From an uncultured Clostridia bacterium (GTDB taxonomy: Bacteria; Bacillota; Clostridia; Christensenellales; Pumilibacteraceae): a stretch of DNA of 64,000 bases. Positions 36,115 to 43,616 of the stretch are shown in pieces. A model generated the notes under the pieces. The model worked only from the letters and a program-made list of their open reading frames with translations, searched no databases and was not told the DNA's origin. A program made the translations under genes and the position numbers. The DNA is taken from NCBI GenBank assembly GCA_948440265.1, contig CAOJOK010000005.1, positions 16,171 to 80,170 on the forward strand. Reading direction: 5' to 3'. Position 1 is the first letter of the stretch; every line of letters begins with the position of its first letter.

Positions 36115-36140
36115 TTTGCTTTACCGCCCATATAAACCGT

Positions 36141-36365
36141 TTACCAAAATGTTTTAATAACGTCGTCAAAGACTTTTTCGCGTTCGGCTCGTGTAAATAT
36201 ACGTCCGCTCTTTTCCTGACGAATAACGCACGCACCGTGATACATTGCGCGCTGCTGAAACGTATCCCGATGCGTTTTTGCGTACTTATCGGCATTGCGT
36301 TTTTCCAAACCTTTGTGTGCGGCATTGCTTGCGCATAATCTGCGTTGCTGTTTTGTTCTTTTCAT
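36141..36365 (-). CDS. Small basic protein, 74 aa
   Basis: This is a lysine/arginine-rich soluble protein that starts with ATG after AAAAAGGAG, a strong site. That RBS decides against the shadow ORF 36101-36325 in another frame. Two cysteines are present but no metal motif. It is the first gene after the small RNA locus and is probably co-transcribed with the membrane peptide and the Zot-like ATPase. Possibly DNA-binding; not recognised. Confidence 0.6.
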   Translation of the reverse strand: MKRTKQQRRLCASNAAHKGLEKRNADKYAKTHRDTFQQRAMYHGACVIRQEKSGRIFTRAEREKVFDDVIKTFW

Positions 36366-36421
36366 AATTTAACTCCTTTTTGAAAGTGCACTTTCAATTT
36401 TATTTATTTTTCGATTTTCGA

Positions 36422-36451
36422 TTGACATTCTTATACCGAATAAGGTATAAT
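36422..36451 (+). promoter_or_regulatory. Strong promoter of the small RNA
   Basis: TTGACA (36422-36427), an 18-nt spacer and TATAAT (36446-36451), both perfect, sit on the plus strand where all surrounding genes are on the minus strand. Confidence 0.85.
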
Positions 36452-36457
36452 ATAGCC

Positions 36458-36556
36458 AAGGTAGCGAACCTAACCGTTTCGGTTAGTTGTCGGCGTAACA
36501 ATGTTATGTTCCGACCTCGCAGGCAAGAAGTGACGAAAGTCACTTCTTTTTCTTTT
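36458..36556 (+). ncRNA. Structured small RNA, about 95 nt, in the phage-like element
   Basis: It runs from the consensus promoter to a textbook terminator with no ORF and no RBS. Predicted stems are AGGT/ACCT, CTAACCG-TTT-CGGTTAG, then GTCGG enclosing CGTAAC-AAT-GTTATG and closing with CCGAC, and finally AAGAAGTGAC-GAAA-GTCACTTCTT followed by TTTCTTTT. The terminator stem lies partly inside the 3' end of the convergent 129-aa gene. It could be a regulatory RNA (copy number, immunity, coat-gene control) or could act as folded ssDNA, for example a packaging signal. Confidence 0.75.
36525..36556. terminator. GAAA-loop terminator of the small RNA, also serving the 129-aa gene
   Basis: The 10-bp perfect stem AAGAAGTGAC / GTCACTTCTT has a GAAA tetraloop, with TTTCTTTT beyond it on the plus strand. 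Confidence 0.85.
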
Positions 36557-36929
36557 GGTTTGTATGCCTTAAAATTCGCGCTTTATCGTGACTGCCGAGC
36601 ATAAACCGTTCCTTGCCTTCGGGGAACACCTTTTTATCTTCCACGCGCAAAGGCTTGCCCGACATACGGTTTTTATCAAACCGTTGAAAGTCTACACCCG
36701 TCCGCTTCGGCAGTCCGTAACGCTCGTAATTTATTTCGACTAACGCTTTATCCGCATTTTTGCCGTTTTCATCGAATTGCTTTATGCTTTTGAGTTTGGA
36801 TACGGACACGCCGCGCTTGTTTTCGTCCACGACGACATAATTGCGCTGCTTTTTCGGTTCGCGGTCTATGTACTTCGTTTCACCGCGAAACACTTTGCCT
36901 ACATTCTTTTTATCGTTTCTTCTTGCCAT
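36540..36929 (-). CDS. Basic protein, 129 aa
   Basis: This is a strongly basic soluble protein with no membrane helix and no cysteine. It ends in a lysine run (HTNQKKKK). A segment near its middle (INYERYGLPKRTGVDF) resembles part of the 81-aa protein at 33061-33306. It starts 5 nt after the stop of the 667-aa gene with AAAGGAGTG. It could bind the ssDNA genome or the coat, or it could be a scaffold. Not recognised. Confidence 0.6.
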   Translation of the reverse strand: MARRNDKKNVGKVFRGETKYIDREPKKQRNYVVVDENKRGVSVSKLKSIKQFDENGKNADKALVEINYERYGLPKRTGVDFQRFDKNRMSGKPLRVEDKKVFPEGKERFMLGSHDKARILRHTNQKKKK

Positions 36930-36933
36930 AAAA

Positions 36934-38937
36934 TCACTCCTTTTTCCTTTTGAATAGTTTACCTATTGCCTTAAACGGCGCGGTTATAAGCCAAACAACA
37001 CCCTTTACAAGCAAGCCCAAAAGCGGCGAGATAATAGGAAACAGCAAAACGCAAACGAGAACTATCGCAAGCAGCAGTAAAAGCGTTTTCCACCACTTGC
37101 TTATTTCGAAACGCACAGGCGGTGTTATCGCGCCTATAACATCAATCGGATTAGATACTACGGGAATAACGGTGTAAACGTCGTCTTTGCAGAAAGTCAA
37201 TTGAATAATATCGAAGCCGAGAAAGACGGTTTCTCTTGCCGCATACGACTTATCTGCATATCCCGTAGCCACGCCGTTATCGTTTATGATGCAAGTCATT
37301 AAGTCGGTGGAAAAATAGTCGGTATCGGCGAAACGGAATAAAAACAGCGTCTGATTGTTCAGTTCGCATTCGTTAAACCGTTCCTTAATCTTGTCCACAT
37401 CGGCTTTATCCACAAATAATTCGCTTGCAACCGTTTCGACGTTGCCGTAAAGTTCGTTTCGCTTAACTTCGTGTATCGGTTCTATGCCGAGAACGTTATC
37501 ATCAGACGGCGTTTTACCCAAGAGAGTCGCAAGAAACCCGTAATCGCAGACCTTGTCCCAAAACCCGTGATTTGAATTATACGCCATTAAATCGAATGTT
37601 TCACTCGCGTCTATGTCCACACAGTTATATCCGACAGTGCGCCCGTTGTCGACGTATGTTTCGAATAAGTCCGCGCTTATCTGTCCGTCCTTAATCGGCA
37701 AATATCCGTTATTATGACTTTTATCATAACCGTATATGTAATCGGTCAATTCTTCCGAAGAAACGGAATAGTCCGCAATGGCAGTCCCGCGAGAATGAAA
37801 CAGATAGGGAAGATTGTCTATAAAAAGACTATAATAATAATCGTAAGTATTTCCGTCAAACGTGGGACCGCCTTGCGCTTGCTTAACGTTCCAACAATAA
37901 CTGTAACGGTTCGTGTAACTGTTTCCGACCACCGTCTGAACTTCGTTATAAAACGAATACCTACGCTTTGCGTCGTAAGTTTCACCTATGGATTTGCCGA
38001 CGTAGTTTTCCGAAAGAAAATCGTATGCGTCTTTATCGCTCGTAACTATAACCGGTCTTGTCAAATACTCGTACCATTCGGCTTTTATTTTTTGAAGTTT
38101 TCCGTAAGCCCGCAATACGTCGTTCGGAACGCCGAAATACACGCTGCTTACTTGCGTTTGATGACCTTTGCCCAAACTCGACGAAGCAGTCCTGTAAACC
38201 GTGCTGCCGACTTGCAGTTCCACCGTTTCCAATTTTGCGGCGGTGCAGTCGAGCGTGCTTTCCGCCTCTCTGTCTGCGCCATAGCCCGCAGCAAAACCGC
38301 TGAACGTGTAAGAGCCGCCGATGGTGTAAGCCGTGGAGTTTTTTTCGCCTTTCGTCAAAAGTTCGACTTCGGCTATATCGTAACGCCGCGCGTTACTGTT
38401 TACACGTTCGGCTATCGTTTTGCCGTCAAAATCGCTCTTTCGGTCTACGACTTTAAACTTGTAAAACAAATTTGTGTAATCGCCCTTTGACTTCGAACAG
38501 AACCGCAAATCGAATTTTTCGTAATCGGTAACGACCACCGTTTTGTCCTCGCGTTCTTCCCATTGCACGCCGAGCGTAATCTTATTCGCATATCCGTCGG
38601 TCTGTATATCCAAATTTTGAGGGTTGTAAAAATACACATACAAGCCGTAGTTGTCCCGCATATTGACCTTAAACGAATAGCAATACTCTACAACGGTAAA
38701 GATTTCGGGGTGTTTCAAAACGCCCGTACTATCGTAAGGATAGCGGGTAATATCGAAGTCGTCGCTGCTTGTAAGGTCGTCGAGTACGTCGGTATCATCA
38801 AAGGATATGGGAGCAGCGGCACGCGCAACCGTCGTACCGCTTCCCACAAAGGAGAAGATTATTGTAAACAGTGCAACGACAAGAGCCGCCGCGGTGTTTC
38901 TTATGTAAATCGCTCTTTGCATTTTCTCATACCTCAA
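36934..38937 (-). CDS. Secreted, C-terminally anchored 667-aa protein (candidate adsorption/minor coat protein)
   Basis: The N-terminus has a classical signal peptide (hydrophobic AAALVVALFTIIFSFVG, then ARAAA before the likely cleavage site near residue 43). The middle of about 570 residues is extracytoplasmic, rich in tyrosine and aspartate, with no domain I can name. The C-terminus has a membrane helix (TLLLLLAIVLVCVLLFPI), a second amphipathic stretch and a basic tail (FKRKKE). This architecture matches filamentous phage pIII-type proteins, which stay membrane-anchored until assembly. It overlaps the 183-aa gene by ATGA. Confidence 0.62.
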   Translation of the reverse strand: MRYEKMQRAIYIRNTAAALVVALFTIIFSFVGSGTTVARAAAPISFDDTDVLDDLTSSDDFDITRYPYDSTGVLKHPEIFTVVEYCYSFKVNMRDNYGLYVYFYNPQNLDIQTDGYANKITLGVQWEEREDKTVVVTDYEKFDLRFCSKSKGDYTNLFYKFKVVDRKSDFDGKTIAERVNSNARRYDIAEVELLTKGEKNSTAYTIGGSYTFSGFAAGYGADREAESTLDCTAAKLETVELQVGSTVYRTASSSLGKGHQTQVSSVYFGVPNDVLRAYGKLQKIKAEWYEYLTRPVIVTSDKDAYDFLSENYVGKSIGETYDAKRRYSFYNEVQTVVGNSYTNRYSYCWNVKQAQGGPTFDGNTYDYYYSLFIDNLPYLFHSRGTAIADYSVSSEELTDYIYGYDKSHNNGYLPIKDGQISADLFETYVDNGRTVGYNCVDIDASETFDLMAYNSNHGFWDKVCDYGFLATLLGKTPSDDNVLGIEPIHEVKRNELYGNVETVASELFVDKADVDKIKERFNECELNNQTLFLFRFADTDYFSTDLMTCIINDNGVATGYADKSYAARETVFLGFDIIQLTFCKDDVYTVIPVVSNPIDVIGAITPPVRFEISKWWKTLLLLLAIVLVCVLLFPIISPLLGLLVKGVVWLITAPFKAIGKLFKRKKE

Positions 38938-39485
38938 TGAAAGTTAATCGTAACCGTCGATTGTTCCTCTTCGCTGTATACGACGATTGACAGTCTGTCC
39001 TTTTCGTACAAATCTATATCCATAAAGCCCGTTACGGTGCTGTTTGGATAAACGACGGAAAGCAGTTCGCCGAGCGTAAGAGCAAAAGGAAGATACACTG
39101 TAAAATATCCGTCGTAAAGTTTTATATCAAAATAGTCTGTAAAGTCTATCCTATAAAACTCCAACGCTTTGCCGTCGACGGCAAATTCGGTCATATCGCA
39201 GTCTTTCATATTGTTTTCATTGAATACTATTTGCACGGTGAAATTCTTTGCCTTTTCTGTCTTATCCGTAAGCCCGAAAACGTTTTTGCAATAAAATAGG
39301 GAATAAGCATCTTTCGGCAATTCGATATTTTCAGTTTTATAGGATATTTTTTCGTCGCCGTACTGCACATAGAAATTCTTTGCACCGTTATTGACGAACG
39401 CAATTATAAGTGTAACCGCGCCGATTACTACGGCAAATATAATTGTATACAATATTACAGATACAGCATTGCCTGTCCTTTTCAT
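38934..39485 (-). CDS. Single-span membrane protein, 183 aa
   Basis: One N-terminal helix (SVILYTIIFAVVIGAVTLIIAFV, residues 9-31) anchors an extracytoplasmic domain of about 150 residues with a beta-rich pattern. It is translationally coupled to the 667-aa gene (ATGA), so the two probably act together, perhaps as a virion tip complex. RBS GAGGTG. Not recognised. Confidence 0.6.
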   Translation of the reverse strand: MKRTGNAVSVILYTIIFAVVIGAVTLIIAFVNNGAKNFYVQYGDEKISYKTENIELPKDAYSLFYCKNVFGLTDKTEKAKNFTVQIVFNENNMKDCDMTEFAVDGKALEFYRIDFTDYFDIKLYDGYFTVYLPFALTLGELLSVVYPNSTVTGFMDIDLYEKDRLSIVVYSEEEQSTVTINFH

Positions 39486-39496
39486 AACACACCTCG

Positions 39497-40780
39497 TCAG
39501 CGTCTATGCAGTTTCTTTTTCGGGATAAGTGCGCAAACAACGGCAGCAATGGCAATAAGTAAACCTGCGGACAGCAAGATAGAAAGCCAATGCGTTTTCA
39601 CAGTATTGACTACTTTATCCGTCCCCGTCATTTCCTGCACGTTCACTTCATAATCTTCCGTTACTTGCGTTTGCGTAAAATCCGCTATTTCCGTACCGCT
39701 TACCGAGCGCACCGACGTTACCTGTAAATTTTGTGCATTTGCTTCCTGTACAATATCCACAAGCACGGTACCATATTCGACCGTTAAAGTGTCATATACT
39801 TCGCCGTCCACTTTAAAAGTAACGGTAAACAACTTTATTTCCCATTTTGCCGTGAGAACAAAGTCATTCTTAACGGCTTGATTTTCATACTTTGTTCCAT
39901 CACTCATATACCACCCGAGAAAATTATAACCAGTGCGATAGGGAATTGGACAATTAACCGCAGTATTCCATTCGACCGTCATTTGCTCCGTATCCAAACC
40001 GTAACCGCCGTTACAATCAAAAGTAACGGTAAATGTATTTATTTCGAATTTTGCGTAAAAATTCATATCCGCCGTTATGGGTTCGCCGCTATACGGTATC
40101 GTCAAATCTTCGTCCAAATACCACCCGACAAAAGTATATCCCTCCTTTATAGGCTCTTCTGGCAATTCAAGCACTTTTTCTTTATACTCGATACGAAGAT
40201 TATCCAACACGTCCGCAATTACTTCATCGGCAGTTGTATTACTTAAACTTTTTTCATACCGTGCGCCACCGTGAATATCTACGGAAAGCGATTTATCGCC
40301 AAAATAGATATTCAATTCCGCAAAAATAATATCCGGAACACTCGTAAAACAAATATAAAAATATAATTGAGGAGGATAAAAACCGCCTGTGGGTTTTTGA
40401 AAACCCGGCATAGTATAACTACCGCAAGAAAAATTAAAAGTATTATTTTCATTCGTTAAAAGATTTTTACAGTTAAAATCAAAAGATGAGTGAAAAACGA
40501 TTTTACCTTGTCCCATTGCAGCATACGATTCCACATACGTCGAGTACGGAACAATATCGATAAACGATGAATTTACCGAAGACGCTTTTAAAATCTTACT
40601 TTGTATACCCCTTTCCGTTTCTTCTTCTTGCGGTGTATCTAACCAACCGTAAGGATTCCAATTCTTAAAGCCGCTCGTTATAGCCGCCGTGACCGCAACA
40701 GCAAGCAATATAACCGCAACGGTCACAAGTAGCCATTTTATGCCATCGCTTCTTTTATGTCTTTTAAGTTCGTTTTTCAT
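39497..40780 (-). CDS. Membrane protein with InlB-type (Listeria-Bacteroides) repeats, 427 aa
   Basis: An N-terminal helix (WLLVTVAVILLAVAVTAAI) is followed by a beta-rich domain and about two to three InlB B-repeat (Flg_new) units with GYTFVGWYLDED and GYNFLGWYMSDG signatures. A C-terminal helix (ILLSAGLLIAIAAVVCALI) and basic tail close the protein. Such repeats are normal for gut Firmicutes surface adhesins, including the host protein at 59443, and unusual in a phage-like operon. It may be a host-derived receptor-binding or envelope protein. Its start overlaps the 72-aa gene by 17 nt. Confidence 0.68.
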   Translation of the reverse strand: MKNELKRHKRSDGIKWLLVTVAVILLAVAVTAAITSGFKNWNPYGWLDTPQEEETERGIQSKILKASSVNSSFIDIVPYSTYVESYAAMGQGKIVFHSSFDFNCKNLLTNENNTFNFSCGSYTMPGFQKPTGGFYPPQLYFYICFTSVPDIIFAELNIYFGDKSLSVDIHGGARYEKSLSNTTADEVIADVLDNLRIEYKEKVLELPEEPIKEGYTFVGWYLDEDLTIPYSGEPITADMNFYAKFEINTFTVTFDCNGGYGLDTEQMTVEWNTAVNCPIPYRTGYNFLGWYMSDGTKYENQAVKNDFVLTAKWEIKLFTVTFKVDGEVYDTLTVEYGTVLVDIVQEANAQNLQVTSVRSVSGTEIADFTQTQVTEDYEVNVQEMTGTDKVVNTVKTHWLSILLSAGLLIAIAAVVCALIPKKKLHRR

Positions 40781-40982
40781 TTAACACCTCGCTTTTTCCC
40801 AATTCGTTTTTAACTTCGTCGTAACTGTTTGCAGCATAAATACCCAAAGGCTCGCCCTTACGAGTACAACCTGTTTCAACAAATACGCCGTCGTTTTCTT
40901 CTTTTAAACAGTGAATACAATACAGCGGAATAAGAATGCGCTCATTTGTGTCCTTTAATCTTACCTCCAAATATTCGTTCAT
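40764..40982 (-). CDS. Hypothetical protein, 72 aa
   Basis: This is a small soluble protein with three cysteines (YCIHC and a later GCTRKG). It starts with ATG after CGAGGTG and overlaps the InlB-repeat gene. It heads the putative structural operon, just downstream of structured repeat B. Not recognised. Confidence 0.55.
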   Translation of the reverse strand: MNEYLEVRLKDTNERILIPLYCIHCLKEENDGVFVETGCTRKGEPLGIYAANSYDEVKNELGKSEVLNEKRT

Positions 40983-41316
40983 TTCACACCTCGCTTAAAT
41001 TAAAATTTTTCTACATTTACAGTCGTTTACTTGCAAGCCGTCAAGTGCCTTTCGCGGCATAAACCGCTTCGCTATTTATTCCACGGAACACTTGACTGCT
41101 TGCATTTTCCGCTGCTTTCGCTAAAACGCCGAAAGCGACTCAAAAAGGATTGTGAACCTTTCCAAGTCGCTTTTGCCGGCGTTATTTTGCAACGGAAAAC
41201 CGTTCACTTGCTTTGTCACTTGCCGTTTTCTGTCTTTGCCTCTGCAATCTAAAAAGGATTATGAGAGGGGATAGGTGACGGCAGTTGTTTGAAAGATTAG
41301 CGTCAAAACCCGTCTA
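40983..41316. other. Non-coding region holding structured repeat B
   Basis: This 334-bp stretch has no supported gene. It carries repeat copy B and an A/T-rich leader before the 72-aa gene. The plus-strand ORF 41031-41252 lies wholly in the folded repeat and is not credible. Confidence 0.7.
41025..41260. repeat. Structured direct repeat, copy B
   Basis: This is the second copy of the repeat at 30465-30693, in the same orientation and 10.56 kb away. The large hairpin is conserved (arms 41032-41047 and 41089-41104), with one arm base changed. In the following stem, copy A has GCAAC/GTTGC and copy B has GCGACT/AGTCGC, that is, paired substitutions that keep the fold. Confidence 0.8.
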
Positions 41317-41763
41317 CTACACACCCCCTAATGTTATTGCCATTTTAAGCAGTCCCGCATCGCTTTTACGCGCAGGCTTTACGTCGAACTCGACCGTCTT
41401 GCCGTCGCTCGTTACGCCGCGAAACATATATGTATCGTAAGTCGTAACCTTGCCGTTGCTGTCCGTTCTTTCCGCTTCGCCGAGTATGACTTCCACTTCG
41501 TCGCACATATCAAAAAGGTAGTCTATTACCTCGTAACCGCCTTTATCCGACGGTGCGAAGTCGACTTTCGTTTCCCTTTCGCCGACTTTGACGGGAAGCA
41601 TATAGCCGTAACACTGCCTTCCGTCGCGCGTCTTGTACAGTCTGCCGTGCTTGTCCACACTCGGGACACGTTTCACAAAAAGACGGGGAGTTTCCGAGAG
41701 AATTTCCGCTGCCGTCTTGACCGTTGCCGTTTCTGCTGCTTGTACATTCTTTTCATTTGCCAT
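41317..41763 (-). CDS. Soluble beta-rich protein, 148 aa (candidate ssDNA-binding protein)
   Basis: This protein follows a strong GCAAAGGAG. A low-complexity N-terminus (QAAETATVKTAAEIL) leads into a beta-rich region (LFVKRVPSVDKHGRLYKTRDGRQCYGYMLPVKVG) and a late VTTYDTYMFRGV strand. The overall pattern could be an OB-like fold, and its position upstream of the structural operon would suit a pV-like ssDNA-binding protein. There is no firm motif, so this is inference from size, composition and context. Confidence 0.5.
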   Translation of the reverse strand: MANEKNVQAAETATVKTAAEILSETPRLFVKRVPSVDKHGRLYKTRDGRQCYGYMLPVKVGERETKVDFAPSDKGGYEVIDYLFDMCDEVEVILGEAERTDSNGKVTTYDTYMFRGVTSDGKTVEFDVKPARKSDAGLLKMAITLGGV

Positions 41764-41918
41764 TTGATTTACTCCTTTGCGGTGGCTGCCGCTATAAAAT
41801 ATTTACCCTTGCGGGCTGGCGGGAACGGCGGGGTTTGCACCCGCTTTTCATCGCTTCCGACGTTCCCCTAAACGGGGCAGGGAAGAAGAGAGAAAACCCT
41901 GCTTTCCGTTAATGCTTT

Positions 41919-42101
41919 TCAATGCGACCAAGTTTCAATGCACGAAATGCTTTCGCACAAATCGTCGATATCTTCCGTCAGCATTTGCAAACGTTTCAAA
42001 GCGATTACGTCGCCTTTTTTCATAGTGGACTCCGTTTCTTCGCGCTGCCGCTTTAAATCTCGAAGCGCGGCGTAATATATTTCAAGCGTGGATAAACTCA
42101 T
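41919..42101 (-). CDS. Small helical protein, 60 aa
   Basis: This is a helical, probably coiled-coil protein (LEIYYAALRDLKRQREETESTMKK) with an ACGGAGG site. It starts 4 nt after the SprT-like gene and is co-transcribed with it. Not recognised. Confidence 0.6.
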   Translation of the reverse strand: MSLSTLEIYYAALRDLKRQREETESTMKKGDVIALKRLQMLTEDIDDLCESISCIETWSH

Positions 42102-42105
42102 ATAA

Positions 42106-42726
42106 TCATTCCTCCGTCATAGGTTCGTTGCAGTCAAGACAGAGAATACGAACTTCTTTCGTGGCTCTTACCGATTGACCGCAGATAGGGCATTTATATT
42201 TGCGTGTACTCGACGTACGCACCGTTTGACCTTTAAACACGGGAGAACGATAAATAATGCTTTTGGGGTTGTCCTTGACAAACTCCGCAATAAGCGCCGC
42301 TGTTCCTTCCGTGAGTTCCGTATGCGAATATCCTATCTTCGGCAGACATTGAACTTTCAAGCCGTGCATTTCGGCAATGCGCAGAAAGAGTTTGTTATGA
42401 TACGTTCCGCCGCGCGAGCAATCTTGAATGTGATTTTGACGAGCATAATTGTGACACATTTCGTGAATGAGCGTTTCTGCGATTTCAGATACGGAACGAT
42501 TGAGATATTGTGCCGTAATATTCAGTTCGTGCGCTCCCTCGTTTTCGCCACGCTCTTTCCATACCTTTTCGGTGGAATACCAGCCGAAAGCCTTATTCCG
42601 CTCGTCGCGCTGCACTGTTATTACCGGCTTTTCAAGCTCGCCGCCGAACAGTCTGCCGTTTATGTAATCGTATAGTTTTTCCAAATACTTGACTGTTTCG
42701 ATATACCTTTCCGTACCGTTTTCCAT
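42106..42726 (-). CDS. SprT-like zinc metalloprotease domain protein, 206 aa
   Basis: The protein carries a SprT/zincin-type active site, LIHEMCHNYARQNH, near residue 88, preceded by the family N-terminus (LEKLYDYINGRLFGGELEKP). The C-terminus has a zinc ribbon (CPICG...CLDC). SprT-like proteins cut DNA-crosslinked proteins in eukaryotes (Spartan), and similar genes are frequent cargo of Clostridia mobile elements, where their role is unknown. Possible roles here are processing of covalent Rep-DNA complexes or of virion proteins; both are inference. Confidence 0.82.
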   Translation of the reverse strand: MENGTERYIETVKYLEKLYDYINGRLFGGELEKPVITVQRDERNKAFGWYSTEKVWKERGENEGAHELNITAQYLNRSVSEIAETLIHEMCHNYARQNHIQDCSRGGTYHNKLFLRIAEMHGLKVQCLPKIGYSHTELTEGTAALIAEFVKDNPKSIIYRSPVFKGQTVRTSSTRKYKCPICGQSVRATKEVRILCLDCNEPMTEE

Positions 42727-42746
42727 TCGTCAATCACCTCGTATGT

Positions 42747-42911
42747 TCAATAATCTTTCGTCAAGTTTTCGGTAAAAAAGAGAATATTCTCAATAAGCAG
42801 CTTGCACAAACTTGTATCTTTACCCGTACTTAACAATCTTGATTTTTCAAGCGAAAGTTTTTTATACATATCTTTCGCTTCTTTCAGATTCATACTTTTA
42901 AACAGTCTCAT
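42747..42911 (-). CDS. Small helical protein, 54 aa
   Basis: Below the ORF-track cutoff. It is a basic helical peptide (MRLFKSMNLKEAKDMYKKLS...) that starts 6 nt after the DUF3970-like gene and is preceded by AGAGGA. Tight operon spacing and a good RBS support it. Not recognised. Confidence 0.6.
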   Translation of the reverse strand: MRLFKSMNLKEAKDMYKKLSLEKSRLLSTGKDTSLCKLLIENILFFTENLTKDY

Positions 42912-42917
42912 ATCCGC

Positions 42918-43130
42918 TTATCCTCTTGTTACGGGAAGCAAGTCCCCGTAAATATTTGTTTCGTCTTTACATACAATTTCGACATATACGCGATATTGAT
43001 TGACGCTACCGCGATTGGGATATAACCCCGATACCGAACAATAGTTCACATTTTCGCCTTTGCCGAATGTCTCATAAAATCGTTGAGCCTGCTCGCACTC
43101 GGCTTTCGTACCCATTACCCGAATTTTCAT
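42918..43130 (-). CDS. DUF3970-like protein, 70 aa
   Basis: The sequence MKIRVMGTKAECEQAQRF... followed by LYPNRGSVNQYRVYVEI matches the DUF3970 family, small proteins common in Firmicutes phages and integrative elements, of unknown role. I choose ATG 43128-43130 after GAGGATAAC; the track start at 43178 adds an extension that overlaps the previous gene. Confidence 0.72.
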   Translation of the reverse strand: MKIRVMGTKAECEQAQRFYETFGKGENVNYCSVSGLYPNRGSVNQYRVYVEIVCKDETNIYGDLLPVTRG

Positions 43131-43141
43131 AGCCGTTATCC

Positions 43142-43303
43142 TCAATGTATTAAGCGATAAACGCCGAGCAGACACCAACCCTTAAACCAATTCTTTGTCT
43201 TTTCGGCAAATTTTTTCCGTGCTTGTCTGACATTATCTGCGTCAATTATATGATACGCCGTGCCGCCCACGACCGTCGAAATTCTGAATATATACTCGTT
43301 CAT
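43142..43303 (-). CDS. Hypothetical protein, 53 aa
   Basis: ATG 43301-43303 overlaps the stop of the upstream 72-aa gene (ATGA) and follows GAGGTGG; the 93-aa track version starts inside that gene. The protein has an N-terminal beta-strand pattern (MNEYIFRISTVVGG) and a basic helix (ARKKFAEKTKNWFKG), and looks like a small phage-type domain. Not recognised. Confidence 0.55.
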   Translation of the reverse strand: MNEYIFRISTVVGGTAYHIIDADNVRQARKKFAEKTKNWFKGWCLLGVYRLIH

Positions 43304-43518
43304 TTCACCACCTCGTTGCCGTTTTCGCTTTTGATAATGTTTTCGCAAATCGACAGTATGCCGATTATATCCGTCAATACGGTATAATCTTGAAAACAAC
43401 CTTTTCCGATTCCTTTCCCACAAAGTTCCGAAACAGAATCTTCGAAGAGTTTACCGTCTGCGCTGTCGTAATGTCTTAATATCTTCTCGATATTTTTAAG
43501 CCCTTGTTCCATTGTCAT
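43300..43518 (-). CDS. Hypothetical protein, 72 aa
   Basis: First gene of the minus-strand early cluster, after GCAAAGGAG. It is acidic and helical, with a CGKGIGKGC segment. Not recognised. Its upstream side faces the right boundary of the element. Confidence 0.55.
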   Translation of the reverse strand: MTMEQGLKNIEKILRHYDSADGKLFEDSVSELCGKGIGKGCFQDYTVLTDIIGILSICENIIKSENGNEVVK

Positions 43519-43616
43519 AATTGTACTCCTTTGCGTAAAGCCGCCGCCCGTATATTAGAACGACACGGAATACAATTCGCTCCCTTTGCCGTTCCATTTT
43601 AATATAAAACTTTACC

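Noticed and set aside
36101-36325. 74-aa minus-strand ORF
   Set aside because: It overlaps the 36141-36365 ORF in another frame and has no RBS, whereas the latter has AAAAAGGAG.
41031-41252. 73-aa plus-strand ORF in structured repeat B
   Set aside because: It lies inside the hairpin region, has no RBS and its counterpart in repeat A diverges.
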